Assembly: GCA_002386525.1 (NCBI GenBank)
Contig: DGIS01000008.1
Span: 124,001-188,000 of the forward strand
DNA: 64,000 nt
Reading direction: 5' to 3'
From: Sphingobacterium sp. UBA4616
Lineage (GTDB): Bacteria; Bacteroidota; Bacteroidia; Sphingobacteriales; Sphingobacteriaceae
In this document: positions 51,735 through 62,100 of the stretch, piece after piece
Numbering within the stretch: position 1 is the first letter of the stretch
How the letters are laid out: every line of letters begins with the position of its first letter
Program-made: the position numbers and the translations under genes
Notes under the pieces: generated by a model
Database searches by the model: none
What the model was told of the DNA's origin: nothing
The model's input: only the letters and a program-made list of their open reading frames with translations

Positions 51735-52655
51735 CTACATATTTTGTTGCTTTCGGTATTCAGATGGCGATAAAGTGGAGTATTTTTTGAAAAAGCGACC
51801 GAATGCCGAAATGGAATGGAAGCCGATTTCATACGAAATTTGTGAAATTGTTTTTTCGGGGTTCCCCAGCAGCACATAGGCTTCTTTAAGTACATACTCG
51901 TCAATAATTTCATGCGGCGTTTTACCAGAGGCTCTCTTTACAACATGAATAAGGTATTTGTTTGAAATAAACAACTTATCGGCATAATACTGTACTTCTT
52001 TGTATCGACTTCCATAGCGTTGAACTAAGTTCGTAAACTTATAGAACAGATGATTTGTTTCTTGGGTACTGTCTGCAGGAATTTGGTGTTCGGTAGCCAA
52101 TTCGTCGGCGATTTCCAATAATAAATTAAAGATGATTGTCCGAATGATGTCTGCTGTAAAACGTGTCGTCCGTAAAGTAACATCCTTAAGGTAATCTATT
52201 AATTTTATTAATTTGTCGACAAGATTATCTTTAGCATTAACGATTGTAAAGGTCGAATTCTTAAAAAATCCCAGTTGCTCAATAAAAAATGGATTGACAA
52301 TATGTTTAAGAAGAAATGCTTTATCAAAGAAAATAAGCTTCATTCTAAAGTTAGGACTGACCTTTGAAAATCGGATAATTGTTGTCGGTGCGGATACGAG
52401 AATCTTATGCTTTGAGAAATGGTATTCCTGATTATCGATTTCAATATTGATATCCCCTTCGGTACAGATACAGATCGCATAAAAGTCGATACGAAAAGCA
52501 TTACTGGGGTATTCAAAAATCGGATTGCCAGAAGAAATGTAATAGGGGCGATGACAATTTACGCCAAAGAATGATAAGGTATCCTGAAGGCTTTCGTGTG
52601 CGTTACAGTTTGTTTTTACCTTAAGCTTCATGGATTTTTTGTTTGACTCGGGCAT
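51735..52655 (-). CDS. AraC-family transcriptional regulator
   Basis: The 306-residue protein has a cupin-like half (NIEIDNQEYHFSKHKILVSA) and an AraC DNA-binding domain at the C-terminus (about 210-305: VQYYADKLFISNKYLIHVVK, ASGKTPHEIIDEYVLKEAYV, ISQISYEIGFHSISAFGRFF, ending SPSEYRKQQ). It lies 96 bp upstream of oleate hydratase on the same strand, so it may regulate ohyA and the dehydrogenase in response to a fatty acid. That is inference from position. Confidence 0.9.
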   Translation of the reverse strand: MPESNKKSMKLKVKTNCNAHESLQDTLSFFGVNCHRPYYISSGNPIFEYPSNAFRIDFYAICICTEGDINIEIDNQEYHFSKHKILVSAPTTIIRFSKVSPNFRMKLIFFDKAFLLKHIVNPFFIEQLGFFKNSTFTIVNAKDNLVDKLIKLIDYLKDVTLRTTRFTADIIRTIIFNLLLEIADELATEHQIPADSTQETNHLFYKFTNLVQRYGSRYKEVQYYADKLFISNKYLIHVVKRASGKTPHEIIDEYVLKEAYVLLGNPEKTISQISYEIGFHSISAFGRFFKKYSTLSPSEYRKQQNM

Positions 52656-52695
52656 GGGCTGAGAAGATTGTTTCTAATAAACGAATGGGCTTTGT

Positions 52696-53196
52696 TTATT
52701 TGGCTGCGGTTCGTTTAAGGATCAGTTTTTCGGTCGCAATAGCCTCTTCGATCCCGACGAAAAAACTCTTGAATCCGAATTTGCTTAACAGGCGTTTCGA
52801 AGCGGTGTTATCGGGATCAATAATGCCGATGACATCCTTATTTGGATCCAATGCTGTCGCTAGTGCGAGCATTGACTTACAAATCTGCGTCCCTAAACCT
52901 TTGCCCCAGTGTTCCTTGCGGAGCAAATAGCCTATTTCAAATACGGTTGCATCTTTTTTGTAGTTAACGAGCTTACAGTCCCCTAAAAGTTTTTGCGTAT
53001 CTGCTTCAATTACTTTGAAATAACCTAAATCCGGATCTTGGTTGAGTTCGAGAATCGACTCGAATTTTTTTCGCGCCTGCGCGTTGGACAAGCCTTTGCC
53101 AGTAATATATTTCATGACATCATCCTCCTTCACCAAGTCGTGGAAGTCGGTGAAATCACCAGACACATATTTTTGAAAGAGAAGGGTATCAGACAT
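52696..53196 (-). CDS. GNAT-family N-acetyltransferase
   Basis: The 166-residue protein has the RimJ/RimL-type GNAT fold: YLLRKEHWGKGLGTQICKSM (the R/Q-x-x-G-x-G/A acetyl-CoA loop) and DPDNTASKRLLSKFGFKSF. It transfers an acetyl group from acetyl-CoA to an unknown amine. It lies 40 bp before the AraC gene on the same strand. Confidence 0.88.
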   Translation of the reverse strand: MSDTLLFQKYVSGDFTDFHDLVKEDDVMKYITGKGLSNAQARKKFESILELNQDPDLGYFKVIEADTQKLLGDCKLVNYKKDATVFEIGYLLRKEHWGKGLGTQICKSMLALATALDPNKDVIGIIDPDNTASKRLLSKFGFKSFFVGIEEAIATEKLILKRTAAK

Positions 53197-53447
53197 AGCT
53201 TAATGTGTTTAGTTACAAGATAAGGTTGTTTTCCCTTAAATCAAATTGTGAGATCATAAATCATCATCTTTCTGTCTTATTTAGCTTTTTTACTGGTTTT
53301 AGTTTTGCAATTGAGTTAAATTGCGGTTACGAAAGGCGAAAGTTACGGCCAATATAAGTACACGGCATGCTTCATACCCATCCGATCTTATATTGACATC
53401 GCGAGACAACTACACATGAATGCGAATAATTTAAAATGATATAACTT

Positions 53448-53900
53448 ATGATACAAGGTTTATATGAAACCCATATTCAAGTGCGGGATTTAACTAAATC
53501 TGTCGCATTTTATACAGAGGTATTGGGATTACGTGTGGCACATCGCGATCCGACGCGTCCCATTGTTTTCCTATGGATTGGCCCCGGAAAAGACAATATG
53601 TTAGGCTTATGGCAGGAAGAAACAAATTTTCAGCCGAGACATTTTGCTTTTAGAGCGGATAAAGAAGATATACTGAATTACGCCGTGGACTATCTGAAAA
53701 CTCGTGACCTGACCCCTTATAATTTTTTAAAAGATGGGATCGAAGCACCGATGGTCTTTGCATGGATGCCGGCATTGGCCATTTACTTTAATGATCCGGA
53801 TGGCAATCAATTGGAGTTTATTGCAGTTTTGGAAGGAGAGGGTAGACCCGAATTAGGGGTGCTTTCCTATGAAGATTGGCTCAAACATACCGCATTATAA
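53448..53900 (+). CDS. VOC-family (glyoxalase-like) protein
   Basis: The 150-residue protein has one VOC domain: GLYETHIQVRDLTKSVAFYT at the start, RHFAFRADKEDIL in the middle and YFNDPDGNQLEFIAVLEG at the end. His/Glu metal positions are present (H of ETHIQV, H of RHFAF, E of QLEFIA). Members include dioxygenases, glyoxalases and resistance proteins; the substrate cannot be told. It is a single forward gene between two reverse GNAT genes. Confidence 0.88.
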   Translation: MIQGLYETHIQVRDLTKSVAFYTEVLGLRVAHRDPTRPIVFLWIGPGKDNMLGLWQEETNFQPRHFAFRADKEDILNYAVDYLKTRDLTPYNFLKDGIEAPMVFAWMPALAIYFNDPDGNQLEFIAVLEGEGRPELGVLSYEDWLKHTAL

Positions 53901-53916
53901 TGCGCTTTTTGGCAAA

Positions 53917-54456
53917 TCACAGTGCGGTACTCCATTCTTCGGCGAGGATAGCAAATACCACATCATCTTCCCATTGACCGTTATGGAAATAGCTTTTTAC
54001 AAAATGAGCTTCCTTTCGGAACCCGAGACTTGTTAAAAGCTGAATGGAAACCTTGTTTTCCGGCGCTACTGAGGCAATGATCCGGTGTTTATTGTACTGA
54101 CTAAAGAGTGCTTGCATGACCACTTTCAGGCCTTCTTTGGCGTAACCTTGTTGCTGGAATTCCTTTTTTATCGTACAGCCCAGTTCGACCTGCAGATTTT
54201 CATTGCCAAAAAAATGCACACCGATATCTCCGATTACAGCGTTTGCTATTTTGTCGGTCATAACGAGCTGAAACCAGGACTCTGGAAGATTGAAGGTGTT
54301 TGGGTTTTTTGCTATAAATTCATCGACTTCTGCCAAAGAACTTGGAATCCAGCCTTGGTATTTATTGGTTTCTTTATCCGAACGGTAACCGAATACTGCC
54401 CGACTGTCTTCCGGCATGATGGGCCGAATCAATAATCTTTCTGAGTCAATCTTCAT
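53917..54456 (-). CDS. GNAT-family N-acetyltransferase (RimJ-like)
   Basis: The 179-residue protein has ERLLIRPIMPEDSRAVFGYR at the start, the acetyl-CoA loop KKEFQQQGYAKEGLKVVMQA, and ENKVSIQLLTSLGFRKEAHF. That is the RimJ/RimL-type GNAT pattern. It converges on the VOC gene (16 bp between the stops). It starts 3 bp after the stop of the DUF4180 gene on the same strand, so the two are co-transcribed. Confidence 0.88.
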   Translation of the reverse strand: MKIDSERLLIRPIMPEDSRAVFGYRSDKETNKYQGWIPSSLAEVDEFIAKNPNTFNLPESWFQLVMTDKIANAVIGDIGVHFFGNENLQVELGCTIKKEFQQQGYAKEGLKVVMQALFSQYNKHRIIASVAPENKVSIQLLTSLGFRKEAHFVKSYFHNGQWEDDVVFAILAEEWSTAL

Positions 54457-54459
54457 GGC

Positions 54460-54822
54460 TTAACTTTTTGAAAATCTGGTTATAGCTTCTTCACGCGTAC
54501 CTGCAAAATTGATTTTTTTTGATTTATTGCTTTCGTAGATAAAATCGTTTAAACTTTTGCTGTTGTATCTGGAGAAATCGCCAACGATGGCAATGTCAAA
54601 GCCGTATTGAGTATATTTTTGAAGGATTTCACCGGCAAGTTTTGTTTTAAGTTCGAAAAAATCGTCTGTGATGTTCTCCTGATAAATAATTGCTTTGTAT
54701 GCTTCTTGCGCGCCACAGTCGACCATAATCTGTAGACCATCATCGAGATTATGGATAAAGACGCCTGAACCTTTAACTTCAGCAATGTTTTCGTCACCTA
54801 GCTGAATAATAGTGATTTCCAT
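54460..54822 (-). CDS. DUF4180 protein
   Basis: The 120-residue protein matches DUF4180: GDENIAEVKGSGVFIHNLDD, a central ADP-binding-free soluble core, and the family's C-terminal KKINFAGTREEAITRFSK. DUF4180 function is unknown. It is the first gene of a pair with the GNAT at 53917-54456. The 168 bp up to the hydrolase gene hold no clear feature. Confidence 0.85.
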   Translation of the reverse strand: MEITIIQLGDENIAEVKGSGVFIHNLDDGLQIMVDCGAQEAYKAIIYQENITDDFFELKTKLAGEILQKYTQYGFDIAIVGDFSRYNSKSLNDFIYESNKSKKINFAGTREEAITRFSKS

Positions 54823-54990
54823 TTTTTTTGTTGTGTCGTTTTAAAAATAAATTTGTGGGACCATACTCCATGATCCATAGCACTTCGTTGGGATATCCTG
54901 TTGAAAATGATCCGTAAGATAAGTTGTTGTGAGTGCTGTATAGCCTTGCTAATCTACAAATAAAATCCGTGGTGAGGATAGACTTTCTCG

Positions 54991-55800
54991 TTACTTAACT
55001 GCGGTCTGCTGATATAATCTGACGATTTCATCAATGACCAGATTCGGTTCATCGTAAAAGACATGATGCTCCGCATGTTGAGCCAAAAGGTAACTGCGGT
55101 TGCTTTTTTGATCGGCAAATTTTTTAAGGGCAGCAATAAATAAACTCCGGTCGGGTTCTTCAAAAGGTGATTTTCCGGAGCCAATGATGGTCGTCGGTAC
55201 ATTGATTTTATCTGCAACCTCATGTAAAAGAGCTGTGGACGCTTCGTAGTTTAAAACGAGGTGATAGAACCCTAAGCTTTCTTTCTTGATGTTATCAAGC
55301 TCACTTGCATATTCCCTCTTCAATGATTTGGATCGCCCCATTGTCATGAAATAAGGGGATACAATATCGATCATTACTGTTCCAACAACCTGACCTGGAT
55401 TGGTTGTTATAAATTTCATCGTATAATTACCACCAAAAGAATGGGCGACGAAGAAGTACCGATCTCGGTACCCCAATCGCTGCAATGCAGTTTTGAGATC
55501 CTTGACTTCATTTGCTAGGCTAATGTTCACCGTGTCAATTTCACTTTTCCCAAAGCCCGCCCGGTCGTAGGTAATCAAAGGAGCGCCCAGTTTGTTGGAA
55601 AGTGGTTCCAATAAGCTTCGCCAAACAGAACCGTCATTTCCCGCTCCGGACTCAAAGACTATAGGGATTCCTTTCCCTTTCATTAGAGTAAAATGGAGAT
55701 TATGCTTTCCCAAATTGATCAGTGTATCCCTAAGCTGGGCTTTTAAGGCGAGTCCGAACGCCGTTAGCCACACGATAATAAATAGACGGAGTTTATACAT
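54991..55800 (-). CDS. Secreted alpha/beta hydrolase
   Basis: The 269-residue protein has a signal peptide (MYKLRLFIIVWLTAFGLALK) and an alpha/beta-hydrolase core: PIVFESGAGNDGSVW (oxyanion region), YDRAGFGKSE, the nucleophile elbow FVAHSFGGNYTMKF (Ser of HSFGG), VPTTIIGSGKSPF, and the His in LAQHAEHHVFYDEP. It probably acts in the periplasm as an esterase or lactonase; the substrate is unknown. Its start overlaps the methyltransferase stop by 8 bp, so the two genes are coupled. Confidence 0.9.
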   Translation of the reverse strand: MYKLRLFIIVWLTAFGLALKAQLRDTLINLGKHNLHFTLMKGKGIPIVFESGAGNDGSVWRSLLEPLSNKLGAPLITYDRAGFGKSEIDTVNISLANEVKDLKTALQRLGYRDRYFFVAHSFGGNYTMKFITTNPGQVVGTVMIDIVSPYFMTMGRSKSLKREYASELDNIKKESLGFYHLVLNYEASTALLHEVADKINVPTTIIGSGKSPFEEPDRSLFIAALKKFADQKSNRSYLLAQHAEHHVFYDEPNLVIDEIVRLYQQTAVK

Positions 55801-56578
55801 AAGCCCTCACATCATTCATTTTAAGTGTCATGCATGTCGCTTCTGTTTCTATCCATCTTGTATATTCCTCCATAGCCTGCAAGCGAAGTTCGTCTGTAAT
55901 ATAACCTTCGATGACCATTTGTCTCGATTGGGCCACTTTGTTCCAGATGGCTAAGTTTACTTCAAAATTGTCTTCGCCTCTTTTATAAACTTGATCAGCA
56001 TTGATCACCTCAATTGCTTTGAACCCTGCTTCTTGTAGAAGTGCGGCTATTGTATCGGCAACCCGATTATTCATGCCTGCATCTTCTCGCCATCTAAGGA
56101 AAGTACGATAAAATTCAAGCATGCTCTCTGGTGGAGCAGGATTCCACTCGATCGTGGTATGGTTGTAATCTAAAATAGAAATTTGCCCAGCAGGCTTTAG
56201 CCAGGATTTGAAAAAATCCAGTGCTTTAGGAATATCGCTTAACCACTGCATGGTGCGCGCTGTAATAATCAAGTCAAACTCATGCGGCGGCTGGTAATCA
56301 AAAATATTACAGCAGACAAGACTTAAATTTCTAGTGCTAGCATACAGCTCCTTTCCACTGTCTATAAAATCAGCAGTGTTATCCAGACCGATTATTGTCC
56401 CGTCACCGATATGTGCCGCAACCTCATTCGTCAGTGTACCTGTACCGCAGCCTACATCCAATATTTTCATTCCAGGAGACAGTATCGGAAGTAGTGTTCT
56501 GTAATCGGAGCATAAAGTTCGTCTTTCGAATATTTTATGAGCTTGCTGATCTTTTCTGTCAATAAATTTCTGTTTCAT
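55793..56578 (-). CDS. Class I SAM-dependent methyltransferase
   Basis: The 261-residue protein has the SAM motif GMKILDVGCGTGTLTNEVAA (motif I), IGLDNTADFIDSGKELY (motif II acidic residue), FDLIITARTMQWL and LKPAGQISILDYNHT. This is the UbiE/BioC-like methyltransferase fold; the substrate cannot be told. The hydrolase gene follows with an 8-bp overlap. The upstream region carries a G+C-rich palindromic repeat (56758-56822). Confidence 0.9.
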   Translation of the reverse strand: MKQKFIDRKDQQAHKIFERRTLCSDYRTLLPILSPGMKILDVGCGTGTLTNEVAAHIGDGTIIGLDNTADFIDSGKELYASTRNLSLVCCNIFDYQPPHEFDLIITARTMQWLSDIPKALDFFKSWLKPAGQISILDYNHTTIEWNPAPPESMLEFYRTFLRWREDAGMNNRVADTIAALLQEAGFKAIEVINADQVYKRGEDNFEVNLAIWNKVAQSRQMVIEGYITDELRLQAMEEYTRWIETEATCMTLKMNDVRAYV

Positions 56579-56757
56579 TAGCGTTGGTTTAGGTTTCTGT
56601 AAATATAGCTTTTGCTTTCGTGTTAAAAAAGGCCCTATCGATCCTTAAAATCCCATGATTTCTAAGTGATACAAAAAGCACCCTATTATTTACTTAATAC
56701 CAAAGCTATACCAAGGCCTACATTAACCGTGATATAACACTAAGACAACAGGGGTAT

Positions 56758-56822
56758 AGCAGGGGGTTAACAGGGATATACCCCTGTTAACCCCCTGCTA
56801 ACCCCCTGTTAACCCCCTGTAA
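56758..56822. repeat. Palindromic/tandem repeat of TAACCCCCTG units
   Basis: A perfect 18-bp inverted repeat (AGCAGGGGGTTAACAGGG, 56758-56775, against 56782-56799) with a 6-nt loop is followed by two more copies of TAACCCCCTG. The G/C-rich units can fold several ways. It is an intergenic repeat of unknown role, 179 bp from the methyltransferase start and 210 bp before the lipoprotein gene. Confidence 0.8.
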
Positions 56823-57031
56823 ATACCTTGTTAGTTTACCAGTTGGTATAGTTTAAGTGTCAATTTGTGCACAAAACAATAGCACCCCTATAAATACAGA
56901 TCAATGCCCTTTTAAGAGAGAAATAGTCACATTTTTTTTATATTATTTCACTGTATTCTTTAGAATAATCTTTATCTTGTTGAACAACGATTCTATTACC
57001 GTTAATAGTTGCACTAAAATATCCTGATGTT

Positions 57032-57865
57032 ATGCGAAAAGTATTTAAAATGCTCATGCCAATTTATTGTGCTGTTTTTCTTTCAGCCTGTTCTTCTAAC
57101 TACCTCATGACATTCAACGGCGAGAATGTAAAAAAAGATGAAGACAAAGGAACATTTTCTTTTAATAATGATACGCTGCAAATCGATTATTCCTTTGCCG
57201 ACGGGGATGGTAGAATTTATCTGCGGATAGAAAACAAAATTGATAAGCCGATCTTATGGGATCTTAAAAGTTCGGCCTTGATTATTAACGGTAAAGCGGT
57301 AGGCTATTCCGCCGAAAAAGCCGATTTTGACGGAAAGGTGAACGCCTCTGTTTCCAATATAGATACTCGGAATACAACGTTATTCAACGACGCATGGGTT
57401 AATGGTTATATTACGGGATCGGTAAGTTTGCCTAAAGATGTGGTACTTATCCCGCCACATGCCTATGTAGATGGGCATTATTTTGATTTTAAAAATGATG
57501 TGAAAACCATTGTACGATCATCTCCAAAAGAGAAAGTGTATATGTATGATATGAATGGGGAGAGTTATGCGGTAAAACTTGCTCGATTTGAAGGTGCTGC
57601 ATCACCTTACAGCTTAAGGAGCTATCTAAGTTATTCTATTTTGGAAGATGGTAAAGCGGTCGCTAAAACGACGGAGCAAAGATTTTATGCTGCCCAGCTT
57701 TGGCAGACGGGAGCCGTAGCGCTTAACAATATTATTGAATTATATAATAAGCGTGGGGATGTGATGGCTGTTAAAGAGAAAAAAGGACAAGGAGTGATGA
57801 TTGTTGGGGGAGCTTTGGCGCTCACCGCAGTGGCTGCCGCAATTGACCCCAAAGAAGGGCAATAG
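57032..57865 (+). CDS. Lipoprotein of unknown function
   Basis: The 277-residue protein has a lipoprotein signal (YCAVFLSACSSNYLM, Cys near 20), then a beta-rich part (YSFADGDGRIYLRIENKIDK, DKPILWDLKSSALIING, typical of uncharacterised Bacteroidota lipoproteins). A short hydrophobic stretch follows near the C-terminus (GVMIVGGALALTAVAAAI), so it may span or associate with a membrane at both ends. No family is recognised. It shares a terminator with the convergent efflux operon. Confidence 0.7.
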   Translation: MRKVFKMLMPIYCAVFLSACSSNYLMTFNGENVKKDEDKGTFSFNNDTLQIDYSFADGDGRIYLRIENKIDKPILWDLKSSALIINGKAVGYSAEKADFDGKVNASVSNIDTRNTTLFNDAWVNGYITGSVSLPKDVVLIPPHAYVDGHYFDFKNDVKTIVRSSPKEKVYMYDMNGESYAVKLARFEGAASPYSLRSYLSYSILEDGKAVAKTTEQRFYAAQLWQTGAVALNNIIELYNKRGDVMAVKEKKGQGVMIVGGALALTAVAAAIDPKEGQ

Positions 57866-57938
57866 CATCCAAGCTTAACAAGGATAGCTAGACTGACCAA
57901 TAAGAAAGGCAATGTATGGGAATTTAAGAAATTTTAAG

Positions 57939-57970
57939 AACCGAACCCGTCTCAATCGGGTTCGGTTTTC
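57939..57970. terminator. Bidirectional intrinsic terminator
   Basis: AACCGAACCCG (57939-57949) pairs with CGGGTTCGGTT (57957-57967) around a 7-nt loop, with T's on the forward side and A's on the other. It ends both the lipoprotein gene and the reverse efflux operon. Confidence 0.85.
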
Positions 57971-58003
57971 GTTAATTATGGTAACTTCAATTTCATAAGC
58001 GTC

Positions 58004-59101
58004 TTATTTGACCGGGGTACCATCTGTAATCTCTTCATCTGCTTTGCTGACCAGTGTAACGCCCTCCTTCAAGTCACCAAAAATTTCGATCTGACCATCT
58101 ACGCTGCGCCCTTTCTGGACCGGGAGACGTTGTGTTTTGCTACCGACTACAGCGATCACAAAACTTCCTTCTCCCGAGGTAAATACGGCGGATTTCGGTA
58201 CAACGAAAGTACTGTCTTTGGAGGTTAAAGGCAATTCGACCTCGGCGACCATGCCCGGCAATAGTTTGTTGTCCGTATTGATAATGTCAATTTCTACTCG
58301 TTCAGCCCTTAACCTGCTGTCTAAGGTACCCGATTTACGTGCAATCTTACCGGAGAAGGTTTGTCCGGGCAATGATTTAACCGTAAATTGCAAAGATTGG
58401 CTTTCCACTAAAAAACCGGAGTATTGCTCTGGTACCGCTACAGCTAGTCTGAGCTTACGTTGTTGTTGAATAGTCATGATCGGCATCTCCGAGCCACGGC
58501 CAGCAGGTCCGACGTAAGCACCCTGATTGACATTTCTTGTAGCGATTACACCGTCAAAGGGCGCCCTGATTTCTAAATAATTCAATAGATTTTGAACTTC
58601 TGCGTAGGCGGATTTAGCGGCTTGATATTGTGCAAAGTCGGCATTCTTCTTTGCTTCGGCCACCTCTAGATCCAATCTCGCCACAGTTCCCTCGACTTTA
58701 CTGGTTTCAAAGAGCCTGTCGTAAGTGCTTTTGGTCGCCATATAGATGGCCTCCTGGGATTTGAAACGCGATTTTGCTGCTGACAGTTGTGAACTTAATT
58801 CGGGAGCCTCCAATACAGCTAATAGCTGACCGGCATGCACTTTACTTCCGATGTCTACATTCAAGCTCTTGACATAACTGCTCACCTTGGCATAAATCTC
58901 CACCTGCTGAAACCCGCTGATTTCTCCAGGAATCTGCATTTTATTTGTTAATTTCTGTTTTAAGGGTACAAAGGTCTCCATTGCCGGAGCTGCAGCTTCC
59001 GGACTTTCTTTTTTTGCATTTTCCTCACCTGCCGAATGACATCCGGCTAAGGATGCGATCAGACCGGCGATAGCTACTATTTTGAACAAATTATTTTTCA
59101 T
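58004..59101 (-). CDS. RND efflux periplasmic adaptor (membrane-fusion protein)
   Basis: The 365-residue protein has a lipoprotein signal (IAGLIASLAGCHSAGE, Cys near 21), a biotinyl-lipoyl half (VSSYVKSLNVDIGSKVHAGQ, LLAVLEAPELSSQLSAAKSR), a coiled-coil hairpin (about 115-170), and a beta-barrel part (IRAPFDGVIATRNVNQGAYV; LLPGMVAEVELPL). This is the AcrA/MexA-type link between inner-membrane pump and outer-membrane channel. It is the last gene of a TolC-RND-adaptor operon, 21 bp after the pump gene. The unusual order TolC first is common in Bacteroidota. Confidence 0.94.
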   Translation of the reverse strand: MKNNLFKIVAIAGLIASLAGCHSAGEENAKKESPEAAAPAMETFVPLKQKLTNKMQIPGEISGFQQVEIYAKVSSYVKSLNVDIGSKVHAGQLLAVLEAPELSSQLSAAKSRFKSQEAIYMATKSTYDRLFETSKVEGTVARLDLEVAEAKKNADFAQYQAAKSAYAEVQNLLNYLEIRAPFDGVIATRNVNQGAYVGPAGRGSEMPIMTIQQQRKLRLAVAVPEQYSGFLVESQSLQFTVKSLPGQTFSGKIARKSGTLDSRLRAERVEIDIINTDNKLLPGMVAEVELPLTSKDSTFVVPKSAVFTSGEGSFVIAVVGSKTQRLPVQKGRSVDGQIEIFGDLKEGVTLVSKADEEITDGTPVK

Positions 59102-59122
59102 ATTTTATAGATGATACTGCTT

Positions 59123-62100
59123 TTACGATAAAGGTTTTAATGCGGCAATATAGTGCTTGCTGTCTTTGTCTTCAGGATCTAATGAGATCGATTTTGTGCT
59201 GCTTTTTTCTTGCGCCCAGGCAAATATGAGCGGTAAGATGACGAGTACGGCAAAAGTCGAAAACAATAAGCCTCCAATGACGGCCCTGCCGAGTGGTGAA
59301 ACCTGCTCGCCACCTTCGCCATGACCAATGGCCATAGGTAGCATACCTACAATCATGGCCAAACTGGTCATGATAATAGGCCGAAGCCGTAAGGAGGCTG
59401 CCTCACGGGCTGCAGCCAGCGCATCGCCGTTATGCCGACGTATTTGCTCGGCATTGGTGATGAGCAGAACGGCGTTCGCTATGGATACACCCACCGACAT
59501 GATGATCCCCATGTAGGATTGTAAGTTGAGGGTCGAGCCTGTCAACAACAGCAGAATCAATGAGCCCAGCACAACGGCAGGTACAGTGGTGAGCACGACC
59601 ATAGAAACTTTGAACGATTGAAAATTAGCCGATAACATCAAAAATATGACGATAATGGCTACGGCGAGCCCAGATTCGAGGCTACTCATGGTCTCTGACA
59701 AGACTTTTCCGAGACCTATCTGTTCCATAGACAGTCCCCGGGGAAGATCACCAAGGGCTTTGATGCTACGTTGTACATCTTTAGATGCTGTTTTTAAATC
59801 AGTATGGTCAATATTTGCAGTAACAGATACGTAAGGCATTGCCCCTAAGTTGTCGTTCTCGCCATAAGTAAAAGACGGTGTGATCGTCGCAACGTCGCTC
59901 AGAATAGGACGCGCTGAATTTTTCAATAAAGGGATTTCACCGATTTCTTTCTCATCTTTCATTTTATCGATAGGAACCTGAACCTGGACGTTGTAGGAAA
60001 GCCCGGCTTTTTCATCGATCCAGGTATTCTTTTCCGTATAGCGTGAAGAAGAAGTGGAAGCGATGAGCGATCGTGTCACTTCACTCAGGTCGACGCCCAA
60101 TTGTGCGGCCCTGATTCGGTCTATCTTAATGTCGTACGAAGGATATTTGATGGATTGTGCCAGTTGCACATCTCTAAAGTAAGGGATTGTTTTTAATTGT
60201 GCAATCAATTTATCTGCGTACTTCTCGTTGTTTTTTTTGTTTTTTCCTGCAATCCGAACTTCAATTGGTGTGGGCGATCCCTGACTTAACACTTTATCGG
60301 TAAGTTCGATCGGTTCAAAAGATACTTGTACATCTGGCAATGCAGCCTGAAGCCGCTTGCGGTATTCATCACGGAAACTATCCATATCGTGATGGTAGTC
60401 TTTCAGTGCAATCTGGAAAACAGCTTCATGTGGACCAGCCATAAAAAGATAGATTGGCGAAACGGAAAATTGCCCCGGATGTTGCCCGATGTAAACAGAT
60501 GATATACTGATATGATCTTTCCCAACCAGCTTTTCGAGTTCGGCCAGTGCCAATTTTGCTTTCTCTTCGGTGCGTTCGATCCGTGTGCCTTCCGCTGCGC
60601 GAAGACGCATTTGGAACTGTCCCGAGTTGACCCTCGGAAATACATCCTGGCCGATTGTGGAAAGTAAAATGCCAACGAGACTAATGGCGCCAAGAAGATA
60701 AACTACAGTAATGGTCTTTTTCCTTTTGAAAAGGCGATCAATCATTTTCATGAATCTGTTTCTGAACCGTTCAAAAATACTCACCTTCCCATCGTTGTTA
60801 AAGTCTTCTCGCTCAACCAGGAGTTTCTTCTGATCCAGGGTGTCCTGTTCGGATGCCACGGTTAGTCCAGTTGCGGCAAATTGAGCTTCATCTGCATTTA
60901 AGCCCGCTGGTTCGGTCGCGTGTGGCGCTTTATGCGCATGATCTTTCATAAGCCAGTTGGCCATGATGGGAACGAATGTCTGCGAAAGGAGAAAGGATAT
61001 GATCATTGAAAATCCGATGGACAATGCCAAGGGAAGAAACAATGACCCTGGAATTCCTGTCATTGTAAATGCCGGAGCAAACACGGCCAGTATACAGAGC
61101 AAAATCAATAATTTTGGTAAAGCGATTTCCTTACAGGCATCCCAGATCGCCAAGGCTTTGGGTTTGCCCATGTCCAGATGCTGGTGTATATTTTCTATCG
61201 TTACGGTACTTTCGTCGACCAGGATACCTATGGCTAAGGCCAGTCCACTCAGGGACATGAGGTTGATGGTCTGCCCGAAAAGTTTGAGGAAGAGTACGCC
61301 CGAAATCACGGATATCGGAATGGTGAGGATGACGATAAGGGCTGCTCTTCGATCTCCTAAAAATAACAGGACCATTAACCCGGTGAGAATCGCACCGATC
61401 GCCCCTTCGGTAATCAAGCTCTTTACCGAGTTGATGACATAAACGGATTGATCAAATTCATAGGATAGTTTGACGTCGTCGGGTAAATTTTCCTGAATCT
61501 TTGGTAAGGCTGCTTTTAAATTCTGCACGACCTCCCAGGTTGAGGCATCGCTGGCTTTGGCAATGCTGACATATACGGATCGTTTGCCGTTGACAAGTGC
61601 GTAGCCCGCAGTAACATCGGCTCCGTCCTTTACAGTAGCAATATCACCTAAATAAAGATTTTGTACGCCACCTTTAAACAATGGAATTTTTTCAAAATCT
61701 TTGACATCTTTGATGGTATTGTTGGTTGGCGTAATATAGTTTTTATCCTGAATGCGGACGTTTCCTGCGGGCGCTGTTTGATTATTGAGTTTTAAGACTT
61801 CTACAACCTGATCGGGTGTTATCTGGTGACTGCGCATTAAATCGGGATCAACGTTGATCTCGATGGTACGTGGACTCCCACCAAAGGGTGGGGGGGATAA
61901 TAATCCTGGTATGGACGTAAACGATGCTCGGACGTAGACGTTGGCCAGATCTTGGAGTTCATTGTTTGAACGCTTGCTACTGCTCAACACCAGCTGACCT
62001 ACAGGAAGCGACGAGGCGTCAAACCGGATAATGAAAGGCGGTTGTGAGCCCGGAGGAAAAGAAGCCTGGATCCGATTAGCAAGGGCACTTAGCTCGGCAG

